The position numbers and the translations under genes are program-made. From NCBI GenBank assembly GCA_947447665.1, contig CANFJX010000001.1, positions 432,452 through 496,451 of the forward strand: a stretch of DNA of 64,000 bases. Direction: 5' to 3'. This DNA is from Bacteriovoracaceae bacterium (GTDB lineage Bacteria > Bdellovibrionota > UBA1018). Below are positions 31,310-39,828 of the stretch, piece by piece. Position 1 is the stretch's first letter. Every line of letters starts with the position of its first letter. Under the pieces are notes generated by a model that was not told the DNA's origin, searched no databases, and worked only from the letters and a program-made list of their open reading frames with translations.

Positions 31310-31735
31310 TTAATCTACGACTGTAATACCCGCGCTACGTGCTGTTCCAGAAATCGTTCTCATTGCAGCTTCAATACTTCCCGCATTCAGGTCAGGCATT
31401 TTTAGTTTTGCAATTTCTTCAACTTGCTGTCGGGTCACTTTGCCCACTTTAGTCTTATTCGGTTCCTTCGAACCCTTTTCGATCTTCGCGGCCTTCAAAA
31501 GCAAAATGGATGCTGGCGGCGTCTTCGTTACAAAGGTGAACGATCGATCCGAATAAACGGTGATAATCACAGGAATGATCATCCCCTTTTGATCCTGGGT
31601 CTTGGCATTAAAAGCCTTACAGAATTCCATGATGTTCACGCCGCGTTGACCCAGCGCAGGACCTACGGGAGGTGCCGGATTAGCCTGGCCACCCGGAATT
31701 TGAAGCTTGATTTGACCAACTACTTTCTTTGCCAT
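31310..31735 (-). CDS. rplK: ribosomal protein uL11
   Basis: The 141-residue protein binds the GTPase-associated centre of 23S rRNA. It opens [41 protein letters not shown], the hallmark N-terminal domain, and ends with the rRNA-binding helix region. Length is exactly typical. It is between nusG and rplA in the standard order; the 145 bp gap to nusG may hold an additional promoter. Confidence 0.98.
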   Translation of the reverse strand: MAKKVVGQIKLQIPGGQANPAPPVGPALGQRGVNIMEFCKAFNAKTQDQKGMIIPVIITVYSDRSFTFVTKTPPASILLLKAAKIEKGSKEPNKTKVGKVTRQQVEEIAKLKMPDLNAGSIEAAMRTISGTARSAGITVVD

Positions 31736-31880
31736 ATCTTACCTTTCTCGAAGTACGTCCTGTACCTTTCAACCATCCCACAGCAACCATGCTTGAGGGC
31801 TAGCAGACCCAAATATCGCCTAGAGACGAACCTGCGTACCCGAGTTAAAATCCTGGGAACGCGGTTTATAACATGAGAAA

Positions 31881-32444
31881 CTAAATTTTTTCAACCTGAA
31901 TAAAGTCAAGCTCCACCGGTGTGGATCGCCCAAAAATACTTACGAGCACTTTTACTTTACCTTTATCCGGATTTACATCCTCTACAGTGCCATTGAAGTT
32001 CGAAAAAGGTCCATCGACCACTCGCACATTTTCGCCCTCATGGAAGGACACTCTTGGACGCGGCTTAACTTGACCTTCGGCAATCCGATTCGTCATTTTC
32101 TGAACGTCAGACTCCGGAACCGGTACAGGCTTCACCTTGTCACCCACAAATCCAGTGATTTTGGGAGTGTTTTTCACAATGTGCCAGGTCTCATCGTTAA
32201 GAACCATTTTTACCAGGATGTACCCTGGGAAAAACCTTCTCTTCGTTGTTCTCTTCTGGCCTTTTACTAATTCAACTACGTTTTCTTCAGGGACAATAAT
32301 TTCACTAAAGAAGGGTTCTTTCTTCAAAGACTTGATTCGCTCCTCGAGAGCGATCTTTGCTTTGTTTTCAAACCCTGAGTAGGTATGCACTACATACCAC
32401 GACATTTCATTTAATTGCTGCGCTTGAACTTCGGGCACACTCAA
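31881..32444 (-). CDS. nusG: transcription antitermination factor NusG
   Basis: NusG travels with RNA polymerase, suppresses pausing and links to Rho or the ribosome. The 187-residue protein has the NGN domain (WYVVHTYSGFENKAKIALEERI, RRFFPGYILVKM) followed by a KOW domain (GENVRVVDGPFSNFNGTVEDVNPDKGKVKVLVSIFGRSTPVELDF). Length and motifs are standard. It lies 8 bp downstream of secE. Confidence 0.98.
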   Translation of the reverse strand: MSVPEVQAQQLNEMSWYVVHTYSGFENKAKIALEERIKSLKKEPFFSEIIVPEENVVELVKGQKRTTKRRFFPGYILVKMVLNDETWHIVKNTPKITGFVGDKVKPVPVPESDVQKMTNRIAEGQVKPRPRVSFHEGENVRVVDGPFSNFNGTVEDVNPDKGKVKVLVSIFGRSTPVELDFIQVEKI

Positions 32445-32452
32445 CTCCTCTC

Positions 32453-32827
32453 TCAGAGAACTCGTTTCAGCAACTGGATCCAGACGAAATCCAGAAGACC
32501 TAAGACCGTTCCTGAAATCAACACCATCACAATAACAACAAACGTAGACGAAGCCGTTTCTTTTTGGGTCGGCCAGGCCACACGGCCTAACTCTGCCATC
32601 ACCTCGTTCATAAACTGATTTACTTCATCATGCCGATAAAGGATGACAAAAAGCAGAGCACCCAGAACAGCAGAAGCAGCCCGCAGGATCAAATCAATGT
32701 TGCGGATCTTCGCCTCTAAGTCATAGAAGCTAGCTAGCTTTCCACCCATCGAAAAGACTAAGTAGCCAAATAGACCCGCCACCGTTAGGTAGCTGAGTGT
32801 AACCCATTTTTGATGCTGACTTTCCAT
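32453..32827 (-). CDS. secE: preprotein translocase subunit SecE
   Basis: SecE is the small membrane subunit that holds SecY in the export channel. This 124-residue version has three membrane segments, two before the conserved core and one in it: the family motif EVMAELGRVAWPTQKETASSTFVVIVMVLI is at the C-terminus. That three-helix form is like the proteobacterial SecE. It lies between tRNA-Trp and nusG in the usual order. Confidence 0.96.
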   Translation of the reverse strand: MESQHQKWVTLSYLTVAGLFGYLVFSMGGKLASFYDLEAKIRNIDLILRAASAVLGALLFVILYRHDEVNQFMNEVMAELGRVAWPTQKETASSTFVVIVMVLISGTVLGLLDFVWIQLLKRVL

Positions 32828-32852
32828 TATGTCACCCGCGTCAGACGTGAGT

Positions 32853-32928
32853 TGGCAGGGCAGGAGGGATTCGAACCCACAACCCGCGGATTTGGAATCC
32901 GCTGCTCTACCGTTGGAGCTACTGCCCT
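32853..32928 (-). tRNA. tRNA-Trp (CCA)
   Basis: The 76-nt cloverleaf has an AGGGCAG/CTGCCCT acceptor stem, a GCGGA/TCCGC anticodon stem with loop TTCCAAA (anticodon CCA), the TTCGAAT T-loop and an encoded CCA. It lies between rpmG and secE, the classic tuf-rpmG-trpT-secE order. Confidence 0.96.
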
Positions 32929-32931
32929 AAC

Positions 32932-33081
32932 TTATTTACCTTCTCGATGTGGCGTATGCTTACGACAAAACTTACAAAACTTTTTGAATTCAAGCTTGTC
33001 GGTCGTCTTCTGTTTATTCTTACTCGTCGAGTAATTTTTTCTTTTGCACGCTGTGCAATCTAAGCCAACTGTAACTCGCAT
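32932..33081 (-). CDS. rpmG: ribosomal protein bL33
   Basis: This 49-residue protein, below common length cut-offs, reads MRVTVGLDCTACKRKNY and ends FCKFCRKHTPHREGK. The two C-x-x-C pairs form the zinc-binding site of the C+ type of L33. It belongs to the 50S subunit near the E site. It lies three bases from tRNA-Trp and 114 bp after tufA, with three hairpins in the tufA-rpmG spacer. Confidence 0.95.
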   Translation of the reverse strand: MRVTVGLDCTACKRKNYSTSKNKQKTTDKLEFKKFCKFCRKHTPHREGK

Positions 33082-33116
33082 AACATTACCACTACCTTAA
33101 AAAGACTATTCCAAAC

Positions 33117-33143
33117 AAGAGGGGAGAACAAATCTCCCCTCTT
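33117..33143. terminator. perfect 11-bp hairpin between tufA and rpmG
   Basis: AAGAGGGGAGA pairs perfectly with TCTCCCCTCTT around a 5-base loop. On the minus strand it follows tufA and precedes rpmG; only a short GTTT follows it there, so it could be an attenuator or processing signal rather than a full terminator. Confidence 0.55.
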
Positions 33144-33157
33144 TTCGGAATTTATTA

Positions 33158-33196
33158 TTTTGGCCCTGCGGCCAATATTTTCAGCAATCTGAAAAT
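33158..33196. other. two adjacent hairpins just after tufA
   Basis: TTTTCAG-CAAT-CTGAAAA (33178-33195) and TTGGCC-CTGC-GGCCAA (33160-33175) are perfect short hairpins in tandem immediately downstream of the tufA stop. Together with the 33117-33143 hairpin they make a three-hairpin array in the tufA-rpmG spacer, possibly an mRNA-stabilising or processing element. Confidence 0.5.
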
Positions 33197-34386
33197 TAAT
33201 CTACAATCTCAGCAACCACGCCGGCACCAACAGTACGTCCGCCTTCACGAATTGCGAAGCGAAGTTCCTTTTCCATTGCGATAGGAGTAATCAACTCCAC
33301 TTCGATCGCAACGTTGTCACCAGGCATGACCATTTCAACATTTTCTGGGAGCTTAACTACACCCGTTACGTCGGTCGTTCTGAAATAGAACTGAGGACGA
33401 TAACCGTTAAAGAATGGAGTGTGTCGTCCACCTTCTTCTTTGGTCAGAATGTAGGCAGAGCCCTTGAATTTTTTATGAGGAGTGATGCTACCAATGTGCG
33501 CAAGCACCTGGCCTCGCTCAACGTCTTCTTTCTTAGTACCACGGAGAAGAGCGCCGATGTTATCGCCGGCTTCACCTTGATCCAAAAGCTTTCGGAACAT
33601 TTCAACGCCGGTCACCACGGTCTTGATAGTTGGACGTAGGCCGATGATCTCAACTTCTTCACCGACTTTAATGATTCCGCGCTCAATACGACCGGTCACC
33701 ACGGTACCACGACCTGAAATGGAGAACACGTCTTCTACAGGCATCAAAAATGGCTTATCTTTTTCACGCTTAGGCTGTGGCACGTATTCGTCTACGGCAG
33801 CCATCAACTTAAGAATTGCTAATTCGCCCAGATCGCCAGCATCGCCTTCGAGGGCCTTCAATGCAGATCCTTTAACTACTGGAATCTGGTCGCCAGGGAA
33901 TTTGTAGGAGGTCAACAATTCGCGAACTTCCATCTCAACGAGCTCGAGAAGTTCTGGATCGTCCACCATGTCGCACTTGTTCAAGAAAACAACGACAGCT
34001 GGAACGCCTACTTGGCGAGCAAGAAGGATGTGTTCACGAGTCTGAGGCATAGGGCCGTCAGCTGCAGAAACAACCAAAATAGCTCCGTCCATTTGAGCAG
34101 CACCGGTGATCATGTTCTTCACATAGTCAGCGTGACCAGGACAGTCAACGTGGGCGTAATGGCGGTTGGCAGTTTGGTACTCGACATGAGTGGTGTTGAT
34201 CGTAATCCCACGCTCTTTTTCTTCAGGAGCATTGTCGATTTGGTCGTAGCCGCGAGCTTGCGCCCAGCCTTTTTTCGCCAACACGGTGGTGATCGCTGCA
34301 GTTAGCGTCGTCTTTCCGTGGTCGACGTGACCGATCGTCCCGATATTGCAATGGGGTTTATTCCGTTCAAATTTCTCTTTTGACAT
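33196..34386 (-). CDS. tuf: elongation factor Tu
   Basis: EF-Tu delivers aminoacyl-tRNA to the ribosome. The 396-residue protein has [10 protein letters not shown] (G1), the switch II motif [12 protein letters not shown] (G3), NKCDMVD (G4) and the domain 2/3 barrel motifs ([23 protein letters not shown]). Length is exactly typical. It lies downstream of a tRNA array (Thr, Tyr, Gly, Thr), the ancestral tRNA-tuf arrangement. It is the only tuf copy in the window. Confidence 0.99.
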   Translation of the reverse strand: MSKEKFERNKPHCNIGTIGHVDHGKTTLTAAITTVLAKKGWAQARGYDQIDNAPEEKERGITINTTHVEYQTANRHYAHVDCPGHADYVKNMITGAAQMDGAILVVSAADGPMPQTREHILLARQVGVPAVVVFLNKCDMVDDPELLELVEMEVRELLTSYKFPGDQIPVVKGSALKALEGDAGDLGELAILKLMAAVDEYVPQPKREKDKPFLMPVEDVFSISGRGTVVTGRIERGIIKVGEEVEIIGLRPTIKTVVTGVEMFRKLLDQGEAGDNIGALLRGTKKEDVERGQVLAHIGSITPHKKFKGSAYILTKEEGGRHTPFFNGYRPQFYFRTTDVTGVVKLPENVEMVMPGDNVAIEVELITPIAMEKELRFAIREGGRTVGAGVVAEIVD

Positions 34387-34451
34387 ACCTCTTCAAGGCC
34401 TCCGCTGTTTGGTTAGGTTATTCCGGAACCTAACGACCGGTTAGTTAAATC

Positions 34452-34528
34452 TGGAGCTCTTGACGGGATTCGAACCCGTGACCTCTCCCTTACCAAGGGA
34501 GTGCTCTGGCCAACTGAGCTACAAGAGC
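34452..34528 (-). tRNA. tRNA-Thr (GGU)
   Basis: The 77-nt cloverleaf has GCTCTTG/CAAGAGC acceptor arms, CTCCC/GGGAG anticodon stem with loop TTGGTAA (anticodon GGU), TTCGAAT T-loop and encoded CCA. It is the tRNA nearest tufA. Confidence 0.96.
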
Positions 34529-34583
34529 GTTCACCATCTTTATTGACCTTAGGTTGGTTAGAAATCCCAACCGGCAGATCAAA

Positions 34584-34660
34584 TGGAGCGGGAGACGGGA
34601 CTCGAACCCGCGGCCCTCAGCTTGGAAGGCTGATGCTCTAGCCAACTGAGCTACTCCCGC
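34584..34660 (-). tRNA. tRNA-Gly (UCC)
   Basis: The 77-nt cloverleaf has GCGGGAG/CTCCCGC acceptor arms, TCAGC/GCTGA anticodon stem with loop CTTCCAA (anticodon UCC) and encoded CCA. Third of the four tRNAs before tufA. Confidence 0.96.
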
Positions 34661-34803
34661 ACCTACAACATTCTCGAACTGGTAAGGTCGAGAATCTATA
34701 ACTCATTTCGTCGAACGCCAAGGAAAAAGTGGTAGTTGCGCTCCAACTACCGCTTTTTATCTCGTACTTCAGAGCTTCCAATATCTGAAGTTCGTTCAAA
34801 AAA

Positions 34804-34889
34804 TGGTGGAGAGAGAAGGATTCGAACCTTCGAAGGCGTGAGCCGCCAGATTTACAGTCTGGTCCCTTTGGCCACTTGGGTATCTCTCC
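34804..34889 (-). tRNA. tRNA-Tyr (GUA)
   Basis: The 86-nt class II tRNA has GGAGAGA/TCTCTCC acceptor arms, CCAGA/TCTGG anticodon stem with loop CTGTAAA (anticodon GUA), an extended variable arm and encoded CCA. Confidence 0.96.
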
Positions 34890-35056
34890 ACATCCAAGGC
34901 TTCAACTTTTCTTCTTTCAGCGTCTTAGTTAAGGCTTGCCTGAGCCTGAGGCTAAGGCAAAACTAAACTGAGCCACTGACGAGATGCCACATTTCGTGCT
35001 TGAGTTACCCTGTCTTGGGTTTACGAGCAACGAAATAAAACGACTTTCTCATAAAA

Positions 35057-35132
35057 TGGAGCTGGAGAAGGGAATCGAACCCACGACCTGCGGTTTACAA
35101 AACCGCTGCTCTACCAACTGAGCTACTCCAGC
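35057..35132 (-). tRNA. tRNA-Thr (UGU)
   Basis: The 76-nt cloverleaf has GCTGGAG/CTCCAGC acceptor arms, GCGGT/ACCGC anticodon stem with loop TTTGTAA (anticodon UGU) and encoded CCA. It is the first tRNA of the array, so the operon promoter should lie in 35133-35274. Confidence 0.96.
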
Positions 35133-35274
35133 ACTTAAATTGCCCAGTTTTGTCAGTCTAGGCAGTTTACCGACAATTAGCTGTGCAAAGTTCCACTCTT
35201 TAGGCAAAAAGTCAATGGACAATAATCATTTTGAAGTAAATGAACTAAAGGAAAGCGAGAGCCCTCCTCCCGAG

Positions 35275-36018
35275 CTAGGAAAGATGAGCAATCATGATGC
35301 CAGCAGCCACTGAAACATTCAATGATCCAACTTGACCCTGACTCGGGATTTTGCAAAGCATGTCGCAGTTCTCCTGGGTGAGGCGACGAAGGCCTTTTTC
35401 TTCATTACCCAAGACTAGTAACCAAGGACGATCCTTAGGGATCGATTGCAAGTTGTCATGTGCATGCTCAGAGGAACCCAGCACCCATAATCCGGCTTTT
35501 TTAGCAACTTCGAAGGCGCGCTGAAGGTTCACCTGAATGGCAAATGGCACAGACTCCATTCCGCCCGAGGCAACATCATAAACAACTCCAGTCAATGGAG
35601 CTGAGCGCTCTTGAGTCAAAATCACCCCTTGCACACCAAAAAATGCCGCTGACCTAAAAACCGCACCCACATTATGAGGGTCCTGCAGAGAATCGAGAGC
35701 CAACCAAAGGCCCTTTTGACCTTCAGGTTGTTTTCCCAGCGAGGCAAACAATTCCTCAAGCGAGAGAGGTGTTCTCTCCTTTATTACAGCTTCAGCAAGC
35801 CCAAACCGCTGACTCTCCACCGAAGCCGAGTTTTTAGGCCCTTTTGCCGATCGTTGCATGGACGTAGCTACACTAACTCCTTTAGAGCGCGCGAGTTGAA
35901 CCACTTTTTCCCAAGCATCATTAGAAGCCTGAGGAGGGACATTCAACTGAACAACATCATTCGGCCGGGTTTGCAGTACAGCTAATACACTATGGGGATT
36001 TCTTAAAACCAAGGACAT
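35275..36018 (-). CDS. rlmB: TrmH-family RNA 2'-O-methyltransferase (RlmB-like)
   Basis: This SpoU/TrmH-type enzyme uses S-adenosylmethionine to methylate a ribose 2'-OH; RlmB acts on G2251 of 23S rRNA. The 247-residue protein has the knotted-fold motifs: LDSLQDPHNVGAVFRSAAFFGV (motif 1), LVLGNEEKGLRRL (motif 2) and KIPSQGQVGSLNVSVAAGI (motif 3). A short N-terminal L30-like substrate domain precedes. The start at 36018 (ATG) is preferred to a TTG 18 bp upstream. The exact rRNA or tRNA target could differ within the family. Confidence 0.88.
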   Translation of the reverse strand: MSLVLRNPHSVLAVLQTRPNDVVQLNVPPQASNDAWEKVVQLARSKGVSVATSMQRSAKGPKNSASVESQRFGLAEAVIKERTPLSLEELFASLGKQPEGQKGLWLALDSLQDPHNVGAVFRSAAFFGVQGVILTQERSAPLTGVVYDVASGGMESVPFAIQVNLQRAFEVAKKAGLWVLGSSEHAHDNLQSIPKDRPWLLVLGNEEKGLRRLTQENCDMLCKIPSQGQVGSLNVSVAAGIMIAHLS

Positions 36019-36054
36019 GAGAATTATTTCGCACAATTCGATCCGGCGGGCAAA

Positions 36055-36795
36055 CTAAACCTGGGCCGACGAAAAACCAAGACCACCGAGAACCTGACTC
36101 ACCTCGAGTTGGGAATAGGCGGAAAGCATCGAGGAGGCTGGGATTAAAACTGCATCAGCACCCAATTCCCTAGCCTTGGACAGCAGAAGGCGCTGACTCG
36201 AGCCCATATCTAAGGAGCGCGCAGGCGCACCCGATGAAACTAAAGTGTATAAATTCGGATAAAGATTGCGCACCATTTTCAATTGCATCGCAGAGCAAAC
36301 TAACCCATCCAACCCCCAAGCAAAAGCGGAGTCGAGAAGAGTTTCGAATGAATCCGAAAGCTTGAGAGCGTGCCCGGTAAAAGCCCGGGTCATCTCAGCC
36401 CATTTCACATCGTCGAAGGAATCCAAGATCCCTACTCCTAAAAGGCGGGGGCGAAGAAGAGGAATTTCTTCCAATGATTGCCTTACAGTCCTGATCACTG
36501 CCCCCCCTCCTCCTAAATGAAGGCTCAACACTTCAACATGAAGCAAGGCCGCTTGCTGAACTGCCTTGGTTACTACTTCGGGGGTGTCCAGAAATTTCAA
36601 GTCCAAAAATACACGTTTTTTACGATGCGCCAACTCCCGGAGCAATTCGGGCCCACCGTTCATAAAGAGCTCAAGCCCGACCTGATAGAGAACCTCAAAA
36701 CCCTCAAGTCGATCCACACATTCTATTGCGCGATCAACTGTTTGAAAGTCTAAACCAATGACCAACTCGGTGATTGCGTGATGAGTCGGATCCAT
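36055..36795 (-). CDS. pyrF: orotidine 5'-phosphate decarboxylase
   Basis: PyrF makes UMP from OMP in pyrimidine synthesis. The 246-residue protein has the catalytic Lys/Asp motif in VFLDLKFLDTPEVV, an early IGLDF strand and the late SSGAPARS phosphate loop with SSQR; together these give the TIM-barrel of the type I family. The start at 36795 is preferred because AAGGG lies just upstream; the frame extends by 12 codons to a TTG. It lies between rlmB and proS. Confidence 0.93.
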   Translation of the reverse strand: MDPTHHAITELVIGLDFQTVDRAIECVDRLEGFEVLYQVGLELFMNGGPELLRELAHRKKRVFLDLKFLDTPEVVTKAVQQAALLHVEVLSLHLGGGGAVIRTVRQSLEEIPLLRPRLLGVGILDSFDDVKWAEMTRAFTGHALKLSDSFETLLDSAFAWGLDGLVCSAMQLKMVRNLYPNLYTLVSSGAPARSLDMGSSQRLLLSKARELGADAVLIPASSMLSAYSQLEVSQVLGGLGFSSAQV

Positions 36796-36883
36796 TCCTA
36801 CCCTTTCCGGGTGCGAAATAAGCGAAACCAATCAATGACACCCGCTTTGAACTTAAACCTAATCTTTTCTAGTAGCTTCTAAC

Positions 36884-38356
36884 CTAGTAGCTTCTAGCAA
36901 AAATCGCGCGCACCAGTGAGTCGGTTGACGAGCAGGCCAGGCATCGGCCAGCCTCCGCAATCGGCTGATGGTCCGGATCTAAAGGCAAACAGCGTATGGT
37001 TGCTTTGGTCTCTTCCTTAATTTTGGCCTCACATGATTTACTTTGGCACCAAGCCGCCATAAAGAACCCACCTGGCTCCTCAATTCTTTTCCGAAAATCT
37101 GAGTAATCATCCACGGCGAAGGTGTTCTTCTCACGAAAGGCTCTCGCCTTCTCTAGAAGCTCTTTCTGCATAGCAGCCAAATCTCTCACCACTTTTTGAG
37201 GAACCTCACCGAGAAGAACCACTTCCTTCTGGCCTAAATCCCTGCGGGTCATGACGATTTGCCCTTTTTCCAAGTCTCTGGGGCCTAATTCGATACGAAT
37301 GGGAACGCCAATGAGTTCGTACTCGTGAAATTTCCATCCAGGCTGCTTCGTCTCATCTTGATCAACTAATACACCCACTGAATAAGGAAGTTGGGAACTC
37401 GCACCAGCATCCTGAATCGACTTAGCTAAGCTCTCAGCCGCGCTCAGTACGTCGGCCTTCAGACTTGCGTTGGAAAGAATCGGCACAATCACCACATGGG
37501 TCGTTGCGAGTCGAGGGGGGAGTACGAGGCCTCGGTCATCTGAGTGAGTCATAATCATTCCACCAATCAGCCGAGTGGAAACGCCCCAGCTGGTTTGATG
37601 AACGAGCTTTTGTTTGCCATCTTTATCAAGGAAAAGCGTATCAAACGCTTTTGCAAAGTTGGTCGATAGGTTATGAGACGTGCCAGCCTGGAGGGCTTTT
37701 TTATCCTGCATCATCGCTTCGATGCAGTAGGTCCTCAAAGCCCCAGCAAATTTCTCACTCTCACTCTTCAACCCAGCAATCACTGGCATTGCTAGGACTT
37801 CCTCAGCAAAGTCTACATAAACACGTAGCATTTTTCGGGCTTCAACTTCAGCCTCGTCAGCCGTCGCGTGACAGGTGTGCCCCTCCTGCCAGAGAAACTC
37901 GGTCGTTCGCAAAAATAACCGAGTTCTCATCTCCCATCGGACCACATTGGCCCACTGATTAATCATCATAGGAAGGTCGCGGTAGGACTGAATCCACTTG
38001 GCAAACATGCTATTAATGATGGTCTCTGAGGTAGGTCGGACGACCAACTTTTCCTCTAAATCCTTGGCGCCCGCATAGGTCACCACCGCGCACTGAGGCG
38101 CAAAGCCTTCTACATGCTCAGCTTCTTTCTTTAAAAAACTTTCTGGAATAAAGAGAGGAAAGTAGGCGTTTCTAGCCCCCGTAGCCTTAATTCTTCGGTC
38201 CAAATTCTCGTGGATTTGCTCCCAAATCGAGTATCCATTGGGCCGAATCACCATACAACCCTTCACCGGGCTGTAATCTGCCAGTCGCGCCTGAAGCACA
38301 ACATCTTGATACCATTGAGAAAAGTCCTTGTCGCGGGGTGTAATTTTTTCAGCCAT
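36884..38356 (-). CDS. proS: prolyl-tRNA synthetase, eukaryote/archaeal type
   Basis: ProRS charges tRNA-Pro. The 490-residue protein lacks the editing insertion of the common bacterial type and instead has the short archaeal/eukaryotic architecture. Class II motif 2 is seen in [21 protein letters not shown] and motif 3 in [26 protein letters not shown]. The C-terminal zinc-type domain has three Cys positions ([15 protein letters not shown]) and ends in Tyr, as is typical. This type is a known minority in bacteria and here probably reflects old horizontal transfer. Confidence 0.94.
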   Translation of the reverse strand: MAEKITPRDKDFSQWYQDVVLQARLADYSPVKGCMVIRPNGYSIWEQIHENLDRRIKATGARNAYFPLFIPESFLKKEAEHVEGFAPQCAVVTYAGAKDLEEKLVVRPTSETIINSMFAKWIQSYRDLPMMINQWANVVRWEMRTRLFLRTTEFLWQEGHTCHATADEAEVEARKMLRVYVDFAEEVLAMPVIAGLKSESEKFAGALRTYCIEAMMQDKKALQAGTSHNLSTNFAKAFDTLFLDKDGKQKLVHQTSWGVSTRLIGGMIMTHSDDRGLVLPPRLATTHVVIVPILSNASLKADVLSAAESLAKSIQDAGASSQLPYSVGVLVDQDETKQPGWKFHEYELIGVPIRIELGPRDLEKGQIVMTRRDLGQKEVVLLGEVPQKVVRDLAAMQKELLEKARAFREKNTFAVDDYSDFRKRIEEPGGFFMAAWCQSKSCEAKIKEETKATIRCLPLDPDHQPIAEAGRCLACSSTDSLVRAIFARSY

Positions 38357-38412
38357 AGTAGGCTGACCATATGACGCCTCGCTCCTTGCTGCAAGTTCGA
38401 ATCAATCCGCCA

Positions 38413-39822
38413 CTAACCCTCGATCCCAAAGGACTTAATCTTTCGATGAAGATGACTTCTTTCGATTCCCAAGGCTTGAGCGGCTCGGGAGATGTTCCAG
38501 TCATGCTCCTTGAGCGTCTTTAGGATTAACTCTTTTTCAAATTCCTGGCGTGCATTCCTTAAGTTTTTTGCGCCCCCAGAGGCTTCTTCTCGCGTCAGGG
38601 GATCCTGTGAGGCAAGCCCTTCTTCCTCCATCCTCAAACTGAAAGAATCATCGTGAAGGTTTGACAGGAGATGAGCTCCGGAAATAAGGTGCCCCTCCTC
38701 CGAATCGGGCGTCAGAATCACCAACCTCTCGACTAGATTTTTCAACTCCCTGACATTACCAGGCCAAGGGTAAGCAGTCAGAACCCGAAGAGCTTCAGAA
38801 GACAATTCTCGAGGTGTACGCGCATGGGCCGCAGAAAACTCCTTGAGAAAATATCGAGCGAGTACCGGAATATCCTCAGGTCGATCCCGCAGCGGCGGTA
38901 CGATAAAAGGGATCACATTAAGACGGTAGAAAAGGTCTTCCCGGAATTGCCCCTGCTGAATCTCAACTTTTAAGTCTTTATTAGTCGCCGCAACCACCCG
39001 TACGTCGACTGAAATCGTCTGACTGCCGCCCACTCGCTCGAACTTTTGTTCCTGTAAAATCCTAAGAATTTTTGCTTGGGTCTTCAGGGACATATCTCCA
39101 ATTTCATCCAAAAATAGAGTTCCCCCGTGAGCTAAATCAAACTTCCCTCTTCTCAGAGTGGTTGCCCCAGTAAAAGCACCCCGCTCGTGACCAAAGAGTT
39201 CGCTTTCAATGAGCTCTTCCGGAATAGCTGCACAGTTTACCTCTACAAATGACTTATTGTAACGGGGCGAGAGCGCATGAATACTTTGGGCTACCAGTTC
39301 TTTCCCGGTTCCATTCTCACCGGTAATTAATACAGAACCCGTAGTTCGAGCCACTCGACGAATCATTTCTTGAATCTGCTTCATGACCGAACTGTCGCCC
39401 ACTAGCAGTTTGTTTTTCTGAATCTGTTTTCGCAGGGCTTGATTTTCCCGAGCCAAATCTTGAATCTGAGAGGCATTCTGAAGAATCACTAAAAGCCGTT
39501 CCAAAGAGAGCGGCTTCTCTACAAAGTCAAACGCTCCCAGTTTTGTAGCGCGAACTGCTGTTTCAATACTTCCGTGACCTGACATCATAATCACCGCTTG
39601 ATCGGGCCACTCGATTTTGAGCTGACGGAGCGTCTCAACGCCATCCATCTCGGGCATCCAAATATCCAACAGGACAACGTCGGGCCTCTCGCTGCGGATC
39701 AGCTCTAAACCCTCCCTGCCTGAACCCGACTCAAAAACTTTAAACCCCTCATCCCTGAGAGCACCACTCAGGGATTGTCGAATCGACTCCTCGTCGTCAA
39801 CAATCAGCACTGTACGCGACAT
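38413..39822 (-). CDS. ntrX: sigma54-dependent response regulator (NtrX-like)
   Basis: The 469-residue regulator has an N-terminal receiver (phospho-acceptor Asp53, acidic pocket Asp9/Asp10), a sigma54 AAA+ domain and a Fis-type HTH. The AAA+ motifs are GENGTGKE (Walker A), GAFTGA (sigma54 contact), GTLFLDEIGDM (Walker B) and WPGNVRELKN. The HTH is in NISRAAQALGIERSHLHRKI. It is six bases downstream of a NtrY-like kinase, forming a two-component pair that activates sigma54 promoters, often for nitrogen or redox responses. The exact signal is unknown. Confidence 0.94.
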   Translation of the reverse strand: MSRTVLIVDDEESIRQSLSGALRDEGFKVFESGSGREGLELIRSERPDVVLLDIWMPEMDGVETLRQLKIEWPDQAVIMMSGHGSIETAVRATKLGAFDFVEKPLSLERLLVILQNASQIQDLARENQALRKQIQKNKLLVGDSSVMKQIQEMIRRVARTTGSVLITGENGTGKELVAQSIHALSPRYNKSFVEVNCAAIPEELIESELFGHERGAFTGATTLRRGKFDLAHGGTLFLDEIGDMSLKTQAKILRILQEQKFERVGGSQTISVDVRVVAATNKDLKVEIQQGQFREDLFYRLNVIPFIVPPLRDRPEDIPVLARYFLKEFSAAHARTPRELSSEALRVLTAYPWPGNVRELKNLVERLVILTPDSEEGHLISGAHLLSNLHDDSFSLRMEEEGLASQDPLTREEASGGAKNLRNARQEFEKELILKTLKEHDWNISRAAQALGIERSHLHRKIKSFGIEG

Positions 39823-39828
39823 AAATCC

